Shown here in pieces: positions 16,803-27,154 of a DNA stretch of 64,000 nt. This DNA comes from Pseudomonadota bacterium. Its GTDB lineage: Bacteria > Pseudomonadota > Gammaproteobacteria > Burkholderiales > Methylophilaceae. The notes below the pieces were generated by a model. The model searched no databases. It saw only the letters and a list, made by a program, of their open reading frames with translations, and was not told where the DNA came from. Within the stretch, counting starts at the first letter, position 1. Every line of letters begins with the position of its first letter. The position numbers and the translations under genes were made by a program. The stretch spans positions 1 through 64,000 of the forward strand of contig JAKQTN010000024.1 in NCBI GenBank assembly GCA_029563075.1, written 5' to 3'.

Positions 16803-17351
16803 TTAACAACCATTCGTAACCGCAGGCGTAATCACAGGGGCGGTATTCGCTGCGGTTGCCTCCGTATAGGTAAACTGGCAGTTCGCCGGTGTTGGCGCAC
16901 CTTGTATCTGGAATGTGGCAACGGTGGCGGTAGCGGCGTAGTTATAACCGTCCGCATTCAGTTCGGCCAATGTCGGGTTGAATGAGGTGGTTAAGCCCGC
17001 CGCCGAGAGCAGGCCGGCCGTGCCAATGGCGGTAACATCCGGATATGCGAACACCATGTCAACCACTCCATCTTCCGTACATAACGTGCCGGCAACACCA
17101 TTGCTGTTGTTTGCCGTGCCGCCGCCGCCAGGGCAGGCCGCCGCGTCGGCAATGTTGTTTCTTGCCAGCACGGTCGCGTGGGTTAAGGCTGACGCAGCCG
17201 CTACACTACCCCTTGCGGCATTGAGTTTTGCAATGCGCGCATCGCGCTGCAGGCTGGTAAATCGCGGCAGGGCAACTGCGGCTAAAATAGCCAGAATGAG
17301 AATGACCACAATCAACTCAATTAACGTGAAACCCTTTGCTTTATGTAACAT
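16803..17351 (-). CDS. mshB: MSHA pilin-like protein MshB
   Basis: A 182-residue prepilin with leader MLHKAKG and helix FTLIELIVVILILAILAAVALPRF. The mature part has three or four cysteines (AACPGGG, LCTEDG, CQFTY, NGC). It precedes mshA as mshB does in Vibrio and closely resembles the major pilin. Codon use here is like the surrounding genes, richer in GCG/GTG than mshA, so it is the less abundant of the two. No mshF-like gene lies between it and mshG (50-bp gap). Confidence 0.83.
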   Translation of the reverse strand: MLHKAKGFTLIELIVVILILAILAAVALPRFTSLQRDARIAKLNAARGSVAAASALTHATVLARNNIADAAACPGGGGTANNSNGVAGTLCTEDGVVDMVFAYPDVTAIGTAGLLSAAGLTTSFNPTLAELNADGYNYAATATVATFQIQGAPTPANCQFTYTEATAANTAPVITPAVTNGC

Positions 17352-17401
17352 GACGCATCCTTTTTTAATCTAAAAAACAGTTATAAACTTATTAGTCTGG
17401 T

Positions 17402-18628
17402 TTAATTTTTGTGCAGGGCAATATTGCCGAGATCCCAGATTGGCAAGAAAATGCCCAATGCCAGAATCAGCACCATGACACCTAAAAACACAATCAAAAT
17501 CGGCTCAATTTGCGCGCCCAGGGTCTTGATCTCATACTCGACATCGCGCTGATACATATCCGCCACCTCCTGCATCAAATCATCCAGCGCACCGGATTCT
17601 TCGCCAACCGCAATCATCTGCAGCACAATCGGGTTAAACACGCCGCTGTTGCTTGCGGTACGCAGAATGCTCTCGCCGCGTTCCACCCCTTCGCGCATCT
17701 GTTCGATTTTGCTCGAGATATAATCGTTATCGGCAGTTTGCGCGACTAACTTTAACCCGCTGGTGATAGGCACACCGCTTTTGCTGGCCAAGGCAAAGCT
17801 CCTGGCGAATCGCGCCATGGTGGCTTTGTGGATAATCTTGCCGGCGAGCGGTGTCTTTAATTTAAAACTGTCCCAGTTGAATTTACCTGCGCTGGTGGCG
17901 ATATAGGAGCGAAACAGAAACGTGCCACCAACAATAGCGACCACGAGAAATGGCCACGCGGCGACCATAAACCTGGAAAAATTCAGTAAACCTCGGGTGA
18001 GGATGGGCAATTCTGCACCAAAACTTTGAAACACCTTGGCGAAGGCCGGCACCACAAAAAGGTTGACGACGACAATCGCAATCGCCATCGCAATCACTAC
18101 AAAAACCGGATAGCGCAGCGCGGATTTGATCTGGTCGCGCATGAATCGCTCGAATTCGAGGTGATCGAATAAGCGCAGGAATATGGTATCCAGCATGCCG
18201 GTTGTCTCGCCGACGCGCACCATATTGACGTAAAAATTGGAAAATACTTTCGGGTGCTGCGCCAGTGCAGATGAAAGCTCGCGCCCGCTTCCCAGATTTT
18301 CGCGAATATCGCCTATCACGTCTGCAAAGGCCTTGTTTTGCGTGGATGCCTGCAAGCCGTTAAGCGCTTGCAGGATGGGGATGCCGGCTTTCAGCAGCGT
18401 ATACATTTGCCTGCTGAACAGCATCACGTCGATGGTTTCGACTTTTTCTTCAAATAATTTAATCGAGATATTTGGGGCGGTTGATGGAGTTGCCTGTGCC
18501 TGAATCTCGATAGGCGTGATACTGCGGCTAAACAGCTGGCTGGCGAGGGCGCTAGAGTCTTGCCCCTCCAGCACGCCTTGTACCAGAGCGCCATTGCTGT
18601 CACGGCCTTTATAGTTGAAAAATGGCAC
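17402..18628 (-). CDS. mshG: MSHA inner-membrane platform protein MshG (PilC/GspF family)
   Basis: A 408-residue type II secretion F-family protein: two tandem GspF domains (about 70-190 and 275-395) and three membrane helices (around 170-190, 215-240, 375-400). Conserved motifs LFSRQMYTLLKAGIPILQAL and MIAVGEESGALDDLM are present. It forms the inner-membrane core on which the MshE ATPase acts. The gene begins 5 nt after the mshE stop. It is one of two PilC-type proteins in the window, the other being PilC at 32334-33545. Confidence 0.92.
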   Translation of the reverse strand: MPFFNYKGRDSNGALVQGVLEGQDSSALASQLFSRSITPIEIQAQATPSTAPNISIKLFEEKVETIDVMLFSRQMYTLLKAGIPILQALNGLQASTQNKAFADVIGDIRENLGSGRELSSALAQHPKVFSNFYVNMVRVGETTGMLDTIFLRLFDHLEFERFMRDQIKSALRYPVFVVIAMAIAIVVVNLFVVPAFAKVFQSFGAELPILTRGLLNFSRFMVAAWPFLVVAIVGGTFLFRSYIATSAGKFNWDSFKLKTPLAGKIIHKATMARFARSFALASKSGVPITSGLKLVAQTADNDYISSKIEQMREGVERGESILRTASNSGVFNPIVLQMIAVGEESGALDDLMQEVADMYQRDVEYEIKTLGAQIEPILIVFLGVMVLILALGIFLPIWDLGNIALHKN

Positions 18629-18633
18629 GGGTT

Positions 18634-20337
18634 TTATTCATCCAACTGATTGCTGATGCGCATGGCTTCTGCAATGGTGGTGCGTTTTTGAATGACCAGA
18701 TCGACAGCGCTTTTACGCAGGGTGTTACCCGCCATGCGTTGTCGTCCCAGTTTAATAAAATGGTTCAGGTCGTGATGATTGGCTGCATCAATGAGGTCGT
18801 TATCCATTTCAAGCAGTTCATAGACACCGACGCGCCCCAGATAACCCGTGCCATTGCACAAGCTGCAACCCTTGCCGCGCACATAATGATGCTGACCTAC
18901 TTCTTTACCCAGCTCATGTTGCAGCCATGCGTGTTGTATAGGTTCTGGCGTGTGTGGTTCTGAACATCCTTCGCAGACCAATCTAACCAGCCGTTGTGCG
19001 ACAACCGCCACAATCGACATGGCGACCATGAATCTGGGTGCGCCCATGTCAATCATTCTGATCGGTGTGCTGATGGCGTCATTGGTATGCAGGGTAGAAA
19101 GCACCAGGTGCCCTGTCATGGCTGCCCGCAGGCCAATCTGCGCGGTTTCCTGATCGCGCATTTCACCCACGAGCACGATGTCAGGGTCTTGCCGCAAGGT
19201 GGAGCGCAGTACACGAGAAAAATCCAAGTCTATTTTTTCATTGACCTGGACCTGATTGATGCCCGGCAGGCGGTACTCCACAGGGTCTTCGACGGTGATG
19301 ATTTTGTTTGAAGTCGAATTCAGTTCATTGAGCGCTGCATAGAGAGTCGTGGTTTTGCCGCTGCCGGTGGGGCCGGTGACCAGTACCATGCCGCTGGGGC
19401 GGTGAATGAGCTTGCGGAAGCGTTCCAGCATTTCGCTTGGCATACCCAGTTTTTCCAGAGAGAAACCGCTGGTATTTTGTATCAATAAGCGCATGACGAC
19501 AGATTCGCCATATTGCGTCGGCATGGTGGAAATACGCACGTCAACCGTCTGCTGCTTGACCTTCACAGCAAAACGCCCGTCCTGCGGCAAACGCTTTTCT
19601 GAAATGTCCAGGCCTGACATGAGCTTTAGCCGCAATACCAAAGCTGAAGCAATCTTTAATTCGGCCTTGGTTTGCAGATGCATCACGCCATCGATTCGGA
19701 AGCGGATATGCAGTTTGTTTTCCTGTGGTTCGATATGGATATCGGAAGCGCGTACCTGTACGGCATCTTCAAAAATCGTTTGCAGCAGCTTGACCACGGG
19801 CGCTTCTTCAGCAGTTTTAGCCACACCCATGGATGAAAAATCAATCGCGGTATCACCCAGGTCTTCACCCAGTTCCAACGCCAGGCTGGATATTTCATCA
19901 GTGCGCCGGTAGCTGCGATCGATCAGTTGCAGCAGCGAGCCTTCCTGGATCACCGCCAGTTCGATGTCCTTGCGCAGAAGCCGTACCAATTCGTCATATG
20001 CAAATAAGTCGGTAGGGTCGACCATGCCCACCAGATAACTGGCGCCTTTGTCTTCAAGCACGGCACAGCGAAAGCGCCGCGCCTGAGCTTCCGGTAATTT
20101 GTTGATGAGATCGGGCTTGGTGTTGAACTGATGCAAATCGATAAAAGGGATTTTGAGCTGGCGTGCCAGCGCTTCAGAAATCTGCGTTTCCGTCACGTAG
20201 CCTCTATCCACAAATATCCGCCCCAGTTTTCTGCCGGTGCGTTTTTGCTCTTCCAATGCCTTACTTAAGGTATCAGCAGAAATTAAATCCTGCCGTACCA
20301 GAATCTCACCAAGACGAATCTTCTCAGGACTTGCCAT
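18634..20337 (-). CDS. mshE: MSHA extension ATPase MshE (GspE/PilB family)
   Basis: A 567-residue hexameric secretion ATPase. The N-terminal MshEN domain (RLGEILVRQDLISADTLSKAL) is, in the characterised Vibrio protein, a cyclic-di-GMP binding module. Further motifs are Walker A GPTGSGKTTT, the Asp box, Walker B DPDIVLVGEMRD and the His box TGHLVLSTLHTND. A zinc-type cysteine pair set CEGC...CSLCNG lies near the C terminus. It powers MSHA pilus extension. It is the first gene of the cluster, so the promoter for E-G-B-A-C-D-O-P-Q should lie in 20338-20435. Confidence 0.92.
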   Translation of the reverse strand: MASPEKIRLGEILVRQDLISADTLSKALEEQKRTGRKLGRIFVDRGYVTETQISEALARQLKIPFIDLHQFNTKPDLINKLPEAQARRFRCAVLEDKGASYLVGMVDPTDLFAYDELVRLLRKDIELAVIQEGSLLQLIDRSYRRTDEISSLALELGEDLGDTAIDFSSMGVAKTAEEAPVVKLLQTIFEDAVQVRASDIHIEPQENKLHIRFRIDGVMHLQTKAELKIASALVLRLKLMSGLDISEKRLPQDGRFAVKVKQQTVDVRISTMPTQYGESVVMRLLIQNTSGFSLEKLGMPSEMLERFRKLIHRPSGMVLVTGPTGSGKTTTLYAALNELNSTSNKIITVEDPVEYRLPGINQVQVNEKIDLDFSRVLRSTLRQDPDIVLVGEMRDQETAQIGLRAAMTGHLVLSTLHTNDAISTPIRMIDMGAPRFMVAMSIVAVVAQRLVRLVCEGCSEPHTPEPIQHAWLQHELGKEVGQHHYVRGKGCSLCNGTGYLGRVGVYELLEMDNDLIDAANHHDLNHFIKLGRQRMAGNTLRKSAVDLVIQKRTTIAEAMRISNQLDE

Positions 20338-20435
20338 TTAAACCCCATCCATACACGTTCATATCCTAAATATAAACGGGTATAGATGAATTCAATTGTG
20401 AGAATAAAGGCGGGTTTTGCCCTGAAATCTAAGGT

Positions 20436-21209
20436 CTAGGGTTTATGGCTGATATAGTTGCTGATGTGGACGAAGTCTTTTACAGAGAGGTTTTCGGCGC
20501 GCAGCTGGGAGTCGATGTTGAGTTGCGTGAAGTCTTCATCACTTAAAAAATCTTTAAGTGTATTGCGGATGGTTTTGCGGCGCTGGCCAAAGGCGGCCAT
20601 CACTAGTTGAGCAAATAAGGTCACATCATCTGCCACAAACGGTTTGGTAATATGCGGCACACAGCGCACAAACGCCGATTCCACCTTAGGTGCAGGGTCA
20701 AACGCTTCTGGCGGCACGGTAATTAAGTACTCCATCGCCAGATGGTATTGCAGCATGACGCTCAGCCGCCCGTACGCTGGGGTTGAAGGCTGCGCCACCA
20801 TGCGTTCCACCACTTCCTTCTGCAGCATGAAATGCATGTCGCTGACATGGGCAAGATTCTCCAGCAGATGAAACAGAATCGGCGTGGAAATGTTGTAAGG
20901 CAAGTTACCGGTCACCCGGAGCCGACTGCCTAATTGGGCAAAGTCAAATTTCAACGCATCGACATTGTGGATAGTAATTGCGTTACTGGCATATTCTTTT
21001 TGCATCCAGCTGACAATGTCGCGATCGATTTCCACCACATGCAAGTGCTGGATTTTCTTGAGCAATGGTTTGGTGAGCGCACCCAAGCCAGGGCCGATTT
21101 CAACAATGACTTGATCTGGCAGCGGATTAATCGCATCGATCAAGCTATGGATAATGCTTTGGTCGGTCAGGAAGTTCTGCCCGAAGCGTTTTTTTGCGAC
21201 ATGCTTCAT
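20436..21209 (-). CDS. rsmA: 16S rRNA (adenine1518-N6/adenine1519-N6)-dimethyltransferase
   Basis: A 257-residue KsgA/RsmA. It methylates two adjacent adenines in the 3' terminal loop of 16S rRNA late in 30S assembly. The motifs seen are KKRFGQNFL at the N terminus, SAM-binding VVEIGPGLGALTKPL, and the catalytic NLPYNIS. Length is typical of the family. It overlaps pdxA by 4 nt and closes the lptD-surA-pdxA-rsmA block, a conserved arrangement in proteobacteria. Confidence 0.96.
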   Translation of the reverse strand: MKHVAKKRFGQNFLTDQSIIHSLIDAINPLPDQVIVEIGPGLGALTKPLLKKIQHLHVVEIDRDIVSWMQKEYASNAITIHNVDALKFDFAQLGSRLRVTGNLPYNISTPILFHLLENLAHVSDMHFMLQKEVVERMVAQPSTPAYGRLSVMLQYHLAMEYLITVPPEAFDPAPKVESAFVRCVPHITKPFVADDVTLFAQLVMAAFGQRRKTIRNTLKDFLSDEDFTQLNIDSQLRAENLSVKDFVHISNYISHKP

Positions 21210-22228
21210 GGTGTTGTATCGCGCGCCAGTTCAATAGCCAGATTAACCGCCGCAAGCATGCTGCCGATATCGATATTGCCAGTACCAGCAGCGTTTTTTC
21301 CAGCCAGATCAAGCGCGGTACCGTGATCGACTGAGGTGCGAATGATCGGCAAGCCCAAGGTAACATTCACGCCGCCGCCAAAACTGGCATGCTTAAGCAC
21401 AGGCAAGCCTTGGTCGTGATACATCGCCAACACGCAATCGGCATTTTCAAGATATTTTTTGGTAAACAATGTGTCGGCAGGCAACGCCCCAGTGAGATGC
21501 ATGCCTTCAGTGCGTAATTTCGCCAGAACAGGATTAATCACTTCAATTTCTTCACGGCCCAAATAACCATCTTCGCCCGCGTGCGGGTTAAGGCCTGCGA
21601 CTAAAATGCACGGATTTTGAATGCCGAATTTGTGCACCAGATCTTTGTGCAAAATGCGGATGGTTGCTTCAAGGCTGTCGCGGGTGATTGCAGCAGGCAC
21701 ATCCTTAAGCGCCAAATGCGTGGTTGCCAACGCTACGCGCAGGCTTCCTGATTTTTGGCCCCCAACCAGCATCATCACTACTTGCGGCGTATCGGTGTGT
21801 TCGGCAAAAAATTCGGTATGGCCTGTAAACGCGATGCCGGCCTCATTAATCACGCCTTTGTGCACAGGCGCTGTCACAATGGCATCGAATGCACCACTTG
21901 CGCATCCATCTACCGCGCAAGTGAGTGTGTTAAGCACATATTGGCTATTGGCTGGATTCAAAATGCCTGCGGTGACGGGCGCTGCAGTGGGGATATGTAA
22001 TACTTTCAGTGTATTTTTGACATGCCGGTGCGATGCCTGTGTGGATTCATAAGGTTCAATGGCCAGATTGATATTGAGCTGACGCGCACGATCAGCCAGC
22101 ATTTCCGAATCGCCAATGATGGTAATATCCGCGTCAATATCATATTGAGCCAGCATTACGCAGATATCCGGACCGATGCCGGCGGGTTCGCCCGAGGTGA
22201 TCGCAATGCGAGGGAAGGCCTGACTCAA
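21206..22228 (-). CDS. pdxA: 4-hydroxythreonine-4-phosphate dehydrogenase
   Basis: A 340-residue PdxA of the DXP-dependent vitamin B6 pathway. It oxidises 4-phosphohydroxy-L-threonine with NAD before condensation by PdxJ. Metal- and substrate-binding segments are visible: TGHTEFFAEHT, GLNPHAGEDGYLG and AMYHDQGLPVLKH. N-terminal ITSGEPAGIGPDI is the family signature. It is flanked by surA and rsmA in the conserved block. The pathway's DXP source, Dxs, is also encoded in this window at 43252-45114. Confidence 0.95.
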   Translation of the reverse strand: MSQAFPRIAITSGEPAGIGPDICVMLAQYDIDADITIIGDSEMLADRARQLNINLAIEPYESTQASHRHVKNTLKVLHIPTAAPVTAGILNPANSQYVLNTLTCAVDGCASGAFDAIVTAPVHKGVINEAGIAFTGHTEFFAEHTDTPQVVMMLVGGQKSGSLRVALATTHLALKDVPAAITRDSLEATIRILHKDLVHKFGIQNPCILVAGLNPHAGEDGYLGREEIEVINPVLAKLRTEGMHLTGALPADTLFTKKYLENADCVLAMYHDQGLPVLKHASFGGGVNVTLGLPIIRTSVDHGTALDLAGKNAAGTGNIDIGSMLAAVNLAIELARDTTP

Positions 22229-22239
22229 AGCAGTATGAA

Positions 22240-23598
22240 CTAAAATTTGTCTTCTAAGCGCAATTCAACAAAGGCGCGATCACGTAGTTCGCGAATCCAG
22301 TCCTGATAGGCTTCTTCAGATTTTCGCGCGCGGATTTCCTGGCGCGCTTTCAGCCTGGAGGCTTCTTTGGTCATATCCTGCTGACGACGCTCCAGCACCT
22401 GGATGATATGCCAGCCGAAGGGTGAAAGCACGGGTTCGCTGATCTCGCCTGAGCCAAGCGCATTCATGGCTTTCTCGAACGGCGGCACGGTATCGCCAGG
22501 GTTTACCCAGCCTAAGTCGCCCCCGTTATTGGCACTGCCGTCTTCGGAAAACTGACGTGCCAGCTCTTCGAATTTAGCTCCATTATCAAGACGCTCCTTG
22601 ATACTGTCCATTTTACGTTTTGCGTCCTTTTCAGAAACGACTTCGCTGAGCTTGATCAAGATGTGTCGCGCGTGCGTTTGGCCAATTACCAATGAAGAGC
22701 TGCCGCCGCGACGGTTAGTGAGTTTTAATATATGGAAACCATTCGGACTGCGAATGGGGGTGGATACTTCGCCAGGCTGCATGCCTTTCAGGGTCTGCAA
22801 AAAAAGTGCTGGCAGCTGAGCGCCGCTTTTCCAGCCCATCGCGCCGCCCTCTAGCGCATTGGGCGCATCTGATACAGCTGCAGAAACTTGTGCAAAGCTT
22901 GCGCCGGCGGCCAGTTGCTTGAGTGCGTCCTGCGTTTTGGTTTTGGCCTTTTGCAGATCCTCTGGCGAACTGTCCTCAGGCGTGCGGATTAAAATATGCG
23001 AGATTTCGAATTCGTCTTGTTCTTCGCCGCGGTTAGCTTGCGTGGTTAGGTAGTTGTCAATTTCGCCCTCAGACACGTTGAGCCGGTTATCTACTTCACG
23101 TTCGCGTAGTCTGGCAATAGTGATTTCGCTGCGAATGTCTTCACGGAATTTGCGCAGGCTGATGCCGTCTTTTTCAAGCGCGGTTTTAAATTCATCCAGA
23201 CTCATTTTATTCTGTTCGGCAATACGCTCAATGGTCTTGTCCAATTGTGTGTCATCAACCTTCAGGCCGGTTTGCGCGGCCAGTTGCAATTGCAGGCTGT
23301 CTACAATGAGTCGCTCCAGAATTTGCCTTTCCAGAATATCTTCAGGAGGTAGCTGCGTTCCCTGCTTTTCCAACTGCGCGCGGACTGTGCGCGTGCGATC
23401 CATGAGCTCCTGTTCCGTGATGACGCTTTGATCGACAATGGCGATAATGCGATCCATCTTAATGACTTCACCGGTTTTTTTAGTAGCGGTATTTTTTTTA
23501 GCTTCGGTTTTTTCTGCCGAAAATGCCAAGTGAGAGAGCAATAAACTACTTAAGATCAATAGCTTAACTATATTTGATACTGAGTTTAATAATTTCAT
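22240..23598 (-). CDS. surA: Periplasmic chaperone and peptidyl-prolyl isomerase SurA
   Basis: A 452-residue exported protein with signal peptide [10 protein letters not shown]...LLSHLAFSA and a Lys/Thr-rich start to the mature protein. The N-terminal SurA chaperone domain (about 45-190, [14 protein letters not shown]) is followed by two parvulin PPIase domains (about 195-300 and 310-415, each with the ASH/ARHILI-type motif). It delivers unfolded outer-membrane proteins, including LptD, to the BAM machinery. Its start overlaps the lptD stop by 4 nt, which suggests coupled expression of chaperone and client. Confidence 0.95.
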   Translation of the reverse strand: MKLLNSVSNIVKLLILSSLLLSHLAFSAEKTEAKKNTATKKTGEVIKMDRIIAIVDQSVITEQELMDRTRTVRAQLEKQGTQLPPEDILERQILERLIVDSLQLQLAAQTGLKVDDTQLDKTIERIAEQNKMSLDEFKTALEKDGISLRKFREDIRSEITIARLREREVDNRLNVSEGEIDNYLTTQANRGEEQDEFEISHILIRTPEDSSPEDLQKAKTKTQDALKQLAAGASFAQVSAAVSDAPNALEGGAMGWKSGAQLPALFLQTLKGMQPGEVSTPIRSPNGFHILKLTNRRGGSSSLVIGQTHARHILIKLSEVVSEKDAKRKMDSIKERLDNGAKFEELARQFSEDGSANNGGDLGWVNPGDTVPPFEKAMNALGSGEISEPVLSPFGWHIIQVLERRQQDMTKEASRLKARQEIRARKSEEAYQDWIRELRDRAFVELRLEDKF

Positions 23599-26030
23599 CG
23601 GTTGTAATTCTGTTGCCTGTAAATGTTAGGAATTTCACTGGAACTCAGGTAGCCAGGGATATCTCGCCTGAGTAGGTTAAGCGGGTTTGAACCGATTGAG
23701 GCTAAGCCGCCAAGCTCCAATTGGAAGAATAGACCATAGTTTGCGTCAGCGGTTGCAGTCTCTACGCGCTGAATCACCGTGCGCGCCTGCCAGCAGCCGG
23801 CATCATATTCTACGCCGGCCAAACTTTCAATCAGCCTGTTATCGCGTATGGAGTAGTTATAGCGGCCAACCCCATACCAGCCGCGGCTAAGCGGCCATTG
23901 TGCCGAAACGTTGATTTGCTCAAGAAACGCTTGCGTATAACGGTAGCCAACGTTGAGCAGTTTGCCGGGCTCTGGGTTGTAGCGGGCGAGCACATTGGTG
24001 CGTACCATGCCGCTATCTTCGGTGTTGTATTGCCAGAATGCGTCCAGATTCCATTTGTTGGACAGCCTGGCTGTGAGCGCTGCAATAATATCGGAAGAAT
24101 TGTCCTGTGATTTGATTCCTCCAGGTAATGTCACTTTCTGGTCTACAAAATAATAACGCTGGCCAATAGTAGCGGTCATTCGCTCTGCGCCGGAATTCTT
24201 ATCGATCATGCGTGTGGTGAAGGCCAGGCTTAACTGGTTAGCGTTGTTGATTCGATCATCCCCAGTAAAATGGTTCTCGGTAAAGAGGGTGGTGAGGTTC
24301 AAGTCTGCCTGTGCAGAATCAAACACGGGCAACAGGTCCTGTTTTTTTTCCGGAATATATATATAGAACATGCGCGGCTCAAACGTTTGCGTGTAGCTGT
24401 TTTTAACAATCTTGACATCCCGGTCGAAATATAAGCCGCTATCCAAACTAAAGATAGGCAGAGTGCGGCTGTCATTATTGTTGCTAATGTTTGAGCCATT
24501 AATATTAAAGTTGTTATCGTTCAAATTGTAGTGTGTCGTGTGCAGGCCAACTTTAGGCGTGATAAAGCCGTACGATTGGGTAAATGGCACGCTGATGCTC
24601 GGATAAACGGTCAAGCGGCTGCCAGTGGCGGCAAGCGGCGCTTTTTTGTTGCGATCGAAATACGTCCATTGGCTGTATAAGTCGGTGTTGACGTAATCCC
24701 ATTCTTTATTGGCGGTGAGCGTGAGTTGCGGCAGGCGCTCGTAAGGGAAATTGGTGTCATCCAGCGTTTGATATTTTTGCAGCAGGCCGTTAAAGCGCCA
24801 TACATCGCCGACATAATCTACACGGCCTTCTTGTGGTAAATTAACCCGGCTGGTACTAATGATGCGCGTAGACATTTCAGAGAAATACTGGTCATCCGAA
24901 ACTTTTTCAAGGTTATAGCCAGCCGACCAGCCATTGCCAAAGCCATGGCTGTGGCTGAGGTTGGCATAATAGCGTCTTCCGCCATTCAGGCTGTCATCAT
25001 CCAGATATTCCAGGCTGTCGATGCCTGAGTAGGTTTCACCCAAATATCGAAACTCTCCTTGCAGTTGCACGCCGCGTTTGCTCAGGTAGCGCGCACCCAC
25101 GGTGGCATCCATATTTGGGGCAATGTTGATGTAGTAAGGGACCGTCACTTCAAAGCCGCTACGGGATGTAGAGCCGATGATGGGGGTGAGCAGGCCGGAT
25201 TTGCGCTCGTTGTTAAACGAGAAGCTCAGCCAAGGCGTGTATAAGATTGGCACGCCTTTGAATTCCACATAAGCATTTTTAGCGGTACCCGACTGCGTAA
25301 AATCATTCAGCTCTATTTCATTGGCTTTAATGTACCAGTCATCTACGCCTGCCTCACAGGTGGTGTAGCGTGCTTCTTTTAAGCGTTTTTTATCCTGGCC
25401 TTCAAACAGCACGGCTTTGGCATCCCCGCGCGATGAAGTAAATCTGGGATCAATCGAGGCTTGTCCAATCGGCGTGGCAGGTTCGCGGTAGCTGTCCTGA
25501 TACAGTCTTGGGTTATCTGTCAGGCTGGTTTGGGTGTTGAGTAATTTTGACTGGGTATACACGCTGGGGTCGTTGCGTGGTGCAGGTTCTCTTTGTGCGG
25601 TACCGCTGATCTGTTTGTTCAGTGTAATCGAAGCGTCGCGCATTTCACCGATGCTTTCACTTAGCCGCATATTAAGCGCCGGACCGCGAATTTCGCTCTC
25701 GCCTAAATCGATGCGCGCGTTGCCCTCGACTTTCAGCTCGTCATTTTGCACGTCGTATTCAATGTTGTCGCCATAGATATGCTGATCGCCCTTGCTGATG
25801 GAGGCATTACCAGTGGCGCGCATTTTGCGGTCGAGGTACAAATCAAGTTTGTCACCTTCAATTTCAATCGCGCCTGGTAGCGCTGTGGGCGGGATGGTTT
25901 CCGGAACTTCAGATAGCTCCATGGTCAGCGTTTCTGCAGATGCAGTCACGCCAAAGCTAATCAACAGTAGTGTAGCGAGGCTGGCAAAAAAACATTTTGC
26001 GTAATCAATGTTTGAACGGGTGTAATGCAA
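23595..26030 (-). CDS. lptD: LPS-assembly outer-membrane protein LptD
   Basis: An 811-residue protein with a signal peptide ([18 protein letters not shown]). A periplasmic OstA/LptA-like jellyroll (about 55-170, [18 protein letters not shown]) precedes a large C-terminal beta-barrel ending in aromatic-rich strands. With LptE it inserts lipopolysaccharide into the outer leaflet. It heads the operon lptD-surA-pdxA-rsmA and is divergent from amgK across 128 bp. Only one cysteine is obvious in the N domain (TTCEAG) and one near the C terminus (DAGCWQ). The two-disulfide E. coli pattern is therefore reduced. Confidence 0.95.
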   Translation of the reverse strand: MHYTRSNIDYAKCFFASLATLLLISFGVTASAETLTMELSEVPETIPPTALPGAIEIEGDKLDLYLDRKMRATGNASISKGDQHIYGDNIEYDVQNDELKVEGNARIDLGESEIRGPALNMRLSESIGEMRDASITLNKQISGTAQREPAPRNDPSVYTQSKLLNTQTSLTDNPRLYQDSYREPATPIGQASIDPRFTSSRGDAKAVLFEGQDKKRLKEARYTTCEAGVDDWYIKANEIELNDFTQSGTAKNAYVEFKGVPILYTPWLSFSFNNERKSGLLTPIIGSTSRSGFEVTVPYYINIAPNMDATVGARYLSKRGVQLQGEFRYLGETYSGIDSLEYLDDDSLNGGRRYYANLSHSHGFGNGWSAGYNLEKVSDDQYFSEMSTRIISTSRVNLPQEGRVDYVGDVWRFNGLLQKYQTLDDTNFPYERLPQLTLTANKEWDYVNTDLYSQWTYFDRNKKAPLAATGSRLTVYPSISVPFTQSYGFITPKVGLHTTHYNLNDNNFNINGSNISNNNDSRTLPIFSLDSGLYFDRDVKIVKNSYTQTFEPRMFYIYIPEKKQDLLPVFDSAQADLNLTTLFTENHFTGDDRINNANQLSLAFTTRMIDKNSGAERMTATIGQRYYFVDQKVTLPGGIKSQDNSSDIIAALTARLSNKWNLDAFWQYNTEDSGMVRTNVLARYNPEPGKLLNVGYRYTQAFLEQINVSAQWPLSRGWYGVGRYNYSIRDNRLIESLAGVEYDAGCWQARTVIQRVETATADANYGLFFQLELGGLASIGSNPLNLLRRDIPGYLSSSEIPNIYRQQNYNR

Positions 26031-26158
26031 TGGAGTTTTTTAAAGTTAACTAAAAATGGTTTAAGTTATGTATTTTACGCATGAATGATAAAATCGCATA
26101 AATGCTTGTTTTAATCAATCAAAAAATGGCTTTCAACTCGACATTATAAAGGCTTGCA

Positions 26159-27154
26159 GTGGATAGAAAAATACAATTAGAAAATTGGCTTAAAGAAATA
26201 TTAAATGCGCAGCCGTTCACGTTGGCGACAGCCTCGGCCGATGCCAGCTTCAGGCGTTATTTCCGTGCGCATTTGCAAGACAAAACACTGATTGCGATGG
26301 ACGCGCCGCCGCCACAGGAAGATTGCACGCCGTTTGTAAAAATCGCCAAACTGTTTCTGGATGCGGGTTTGAACGTGCCGGAAGTGCTGGCGCAGGATTT
26401 AACAAATGGATTTTTGCTGCTCAGCGACTTGGGTGATGACACTTATTTAAGTGCGCTTGATCATGACACCGCGCCTGAGTTGTATCTGAACGCAACGGAT
26501 GCGCTGATTAAATTGCAATTGGCGAGCCGCCCCAATATTCTGCCTAATTATGATGAAGCCTTGCTCACGCGTGAGATGCAGCTTCTCCCCGACTGGTACA
26601 TTGCGAAGCATCTGCAGGCTGAATTAGACGCTGAACAGCTTGCCATTCTAAAGAATACTTTCGATGTGCTTAACAAAAACATTCTGGCGCAAGGCCAGGT
26701 GTATGTGCACCGCGATTATCATTCGCGCAACCTCATGCTTACAAAACAGAATAATCCCGGTGTGCTGGATTTTCAGGATGCCGTGTATGGCGCCATTACC
26801 TACGACCTGGTTTCACTGCTGAAGGATGCCTACATCAGCTGGGAAGAAGAGCAAATCATCGATTGGGCGGTGCGCTACTGGCAGCCCGCCAGAAAAGCCG
26901 GGTTGCCGGTGCCGGCGGATTTCAGCGAGTTTTACCGCGACTTTGAATGGATGGGCGCGCAGCGGCATATTAAGGTGCTGGGTATATTTGCACGGTTGTA
27001 TCACCGCGACGGTAAAAGCGGCTATCTGAAAGACATGCCGCTGGTGATGAATTATCTGCGCAAGGTGTGCGAGCGTTATGCAGAATTAAGGCCGATGCTG
27101 AAGCTGTTGAATCAGTTGGAAAATAAGCAGCCGCAGGTAGGATACACGTTCTAA
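26159..27154 (+). CDS. amgK: Anomeric N-acetylmuramate/N-acetylglucosamine kinase AmgK
   Basis: A 331-residue aminoglycoside-phosphotransferase-fold kinase. Brenner motif VHRDYHSRNLML (about 182-193) and metal-binding LDFQDAVYG are clear. AmgK phosphorylates MurNAc at C1. Together with MurU, encoded next with a 1-nt overlap, it forms the MurNAc-to-UDP-MurNAc recycling shortcut known from Pseudomonas, which bypasses early MurA/MurB-dependent synthesis. The start is GTG, with AAAGG 6 nt upstream inside a TATAAA-like element, so the leader must be very short. Confidence 0.9.
   Translation: MDRKIQLENWLKEILNAQPFTLATASADASFRRYFRAHLQDKTLIAMDAPPPQEDCTPFVKIAKLFLDAGLNVPEVLAQDLTNGFLLLSDLGDDTYLSALDHDTAPELYLNATDALIKLQLASRPNILPNYDEALLTREMQLLPDWYIAKHLQAELDAEQLAILKNTFDVLNKNILAQGQVYVHRDYHSRNLMLTKQNNPGVLDFQDAVYGAITYDLVSLLKDAYISWEEEQIIDWAVRYWQPARKAGLPVPADFSEFYRDFEWMGAQRHIKVLGIFARLYHRDGKSGYLKDMPLVMNYLRKVCERYAELRPMLKLLNQLENKQPQVGYTF

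Noticed and set aside
17352-17401. Search for mshF between mshG and mshB
   Set aside because: Only 50 bp without an open frame; mshF is not here.
3821-20435. msh locus as a recent tRNA-Lys integrated island
   Set aside because: The tRNA-Lys(CUU) is intact, but no repeat of its 3' end occurs at the far side (20338-20435) and no integrase is present; codon use is like the rest of the window.
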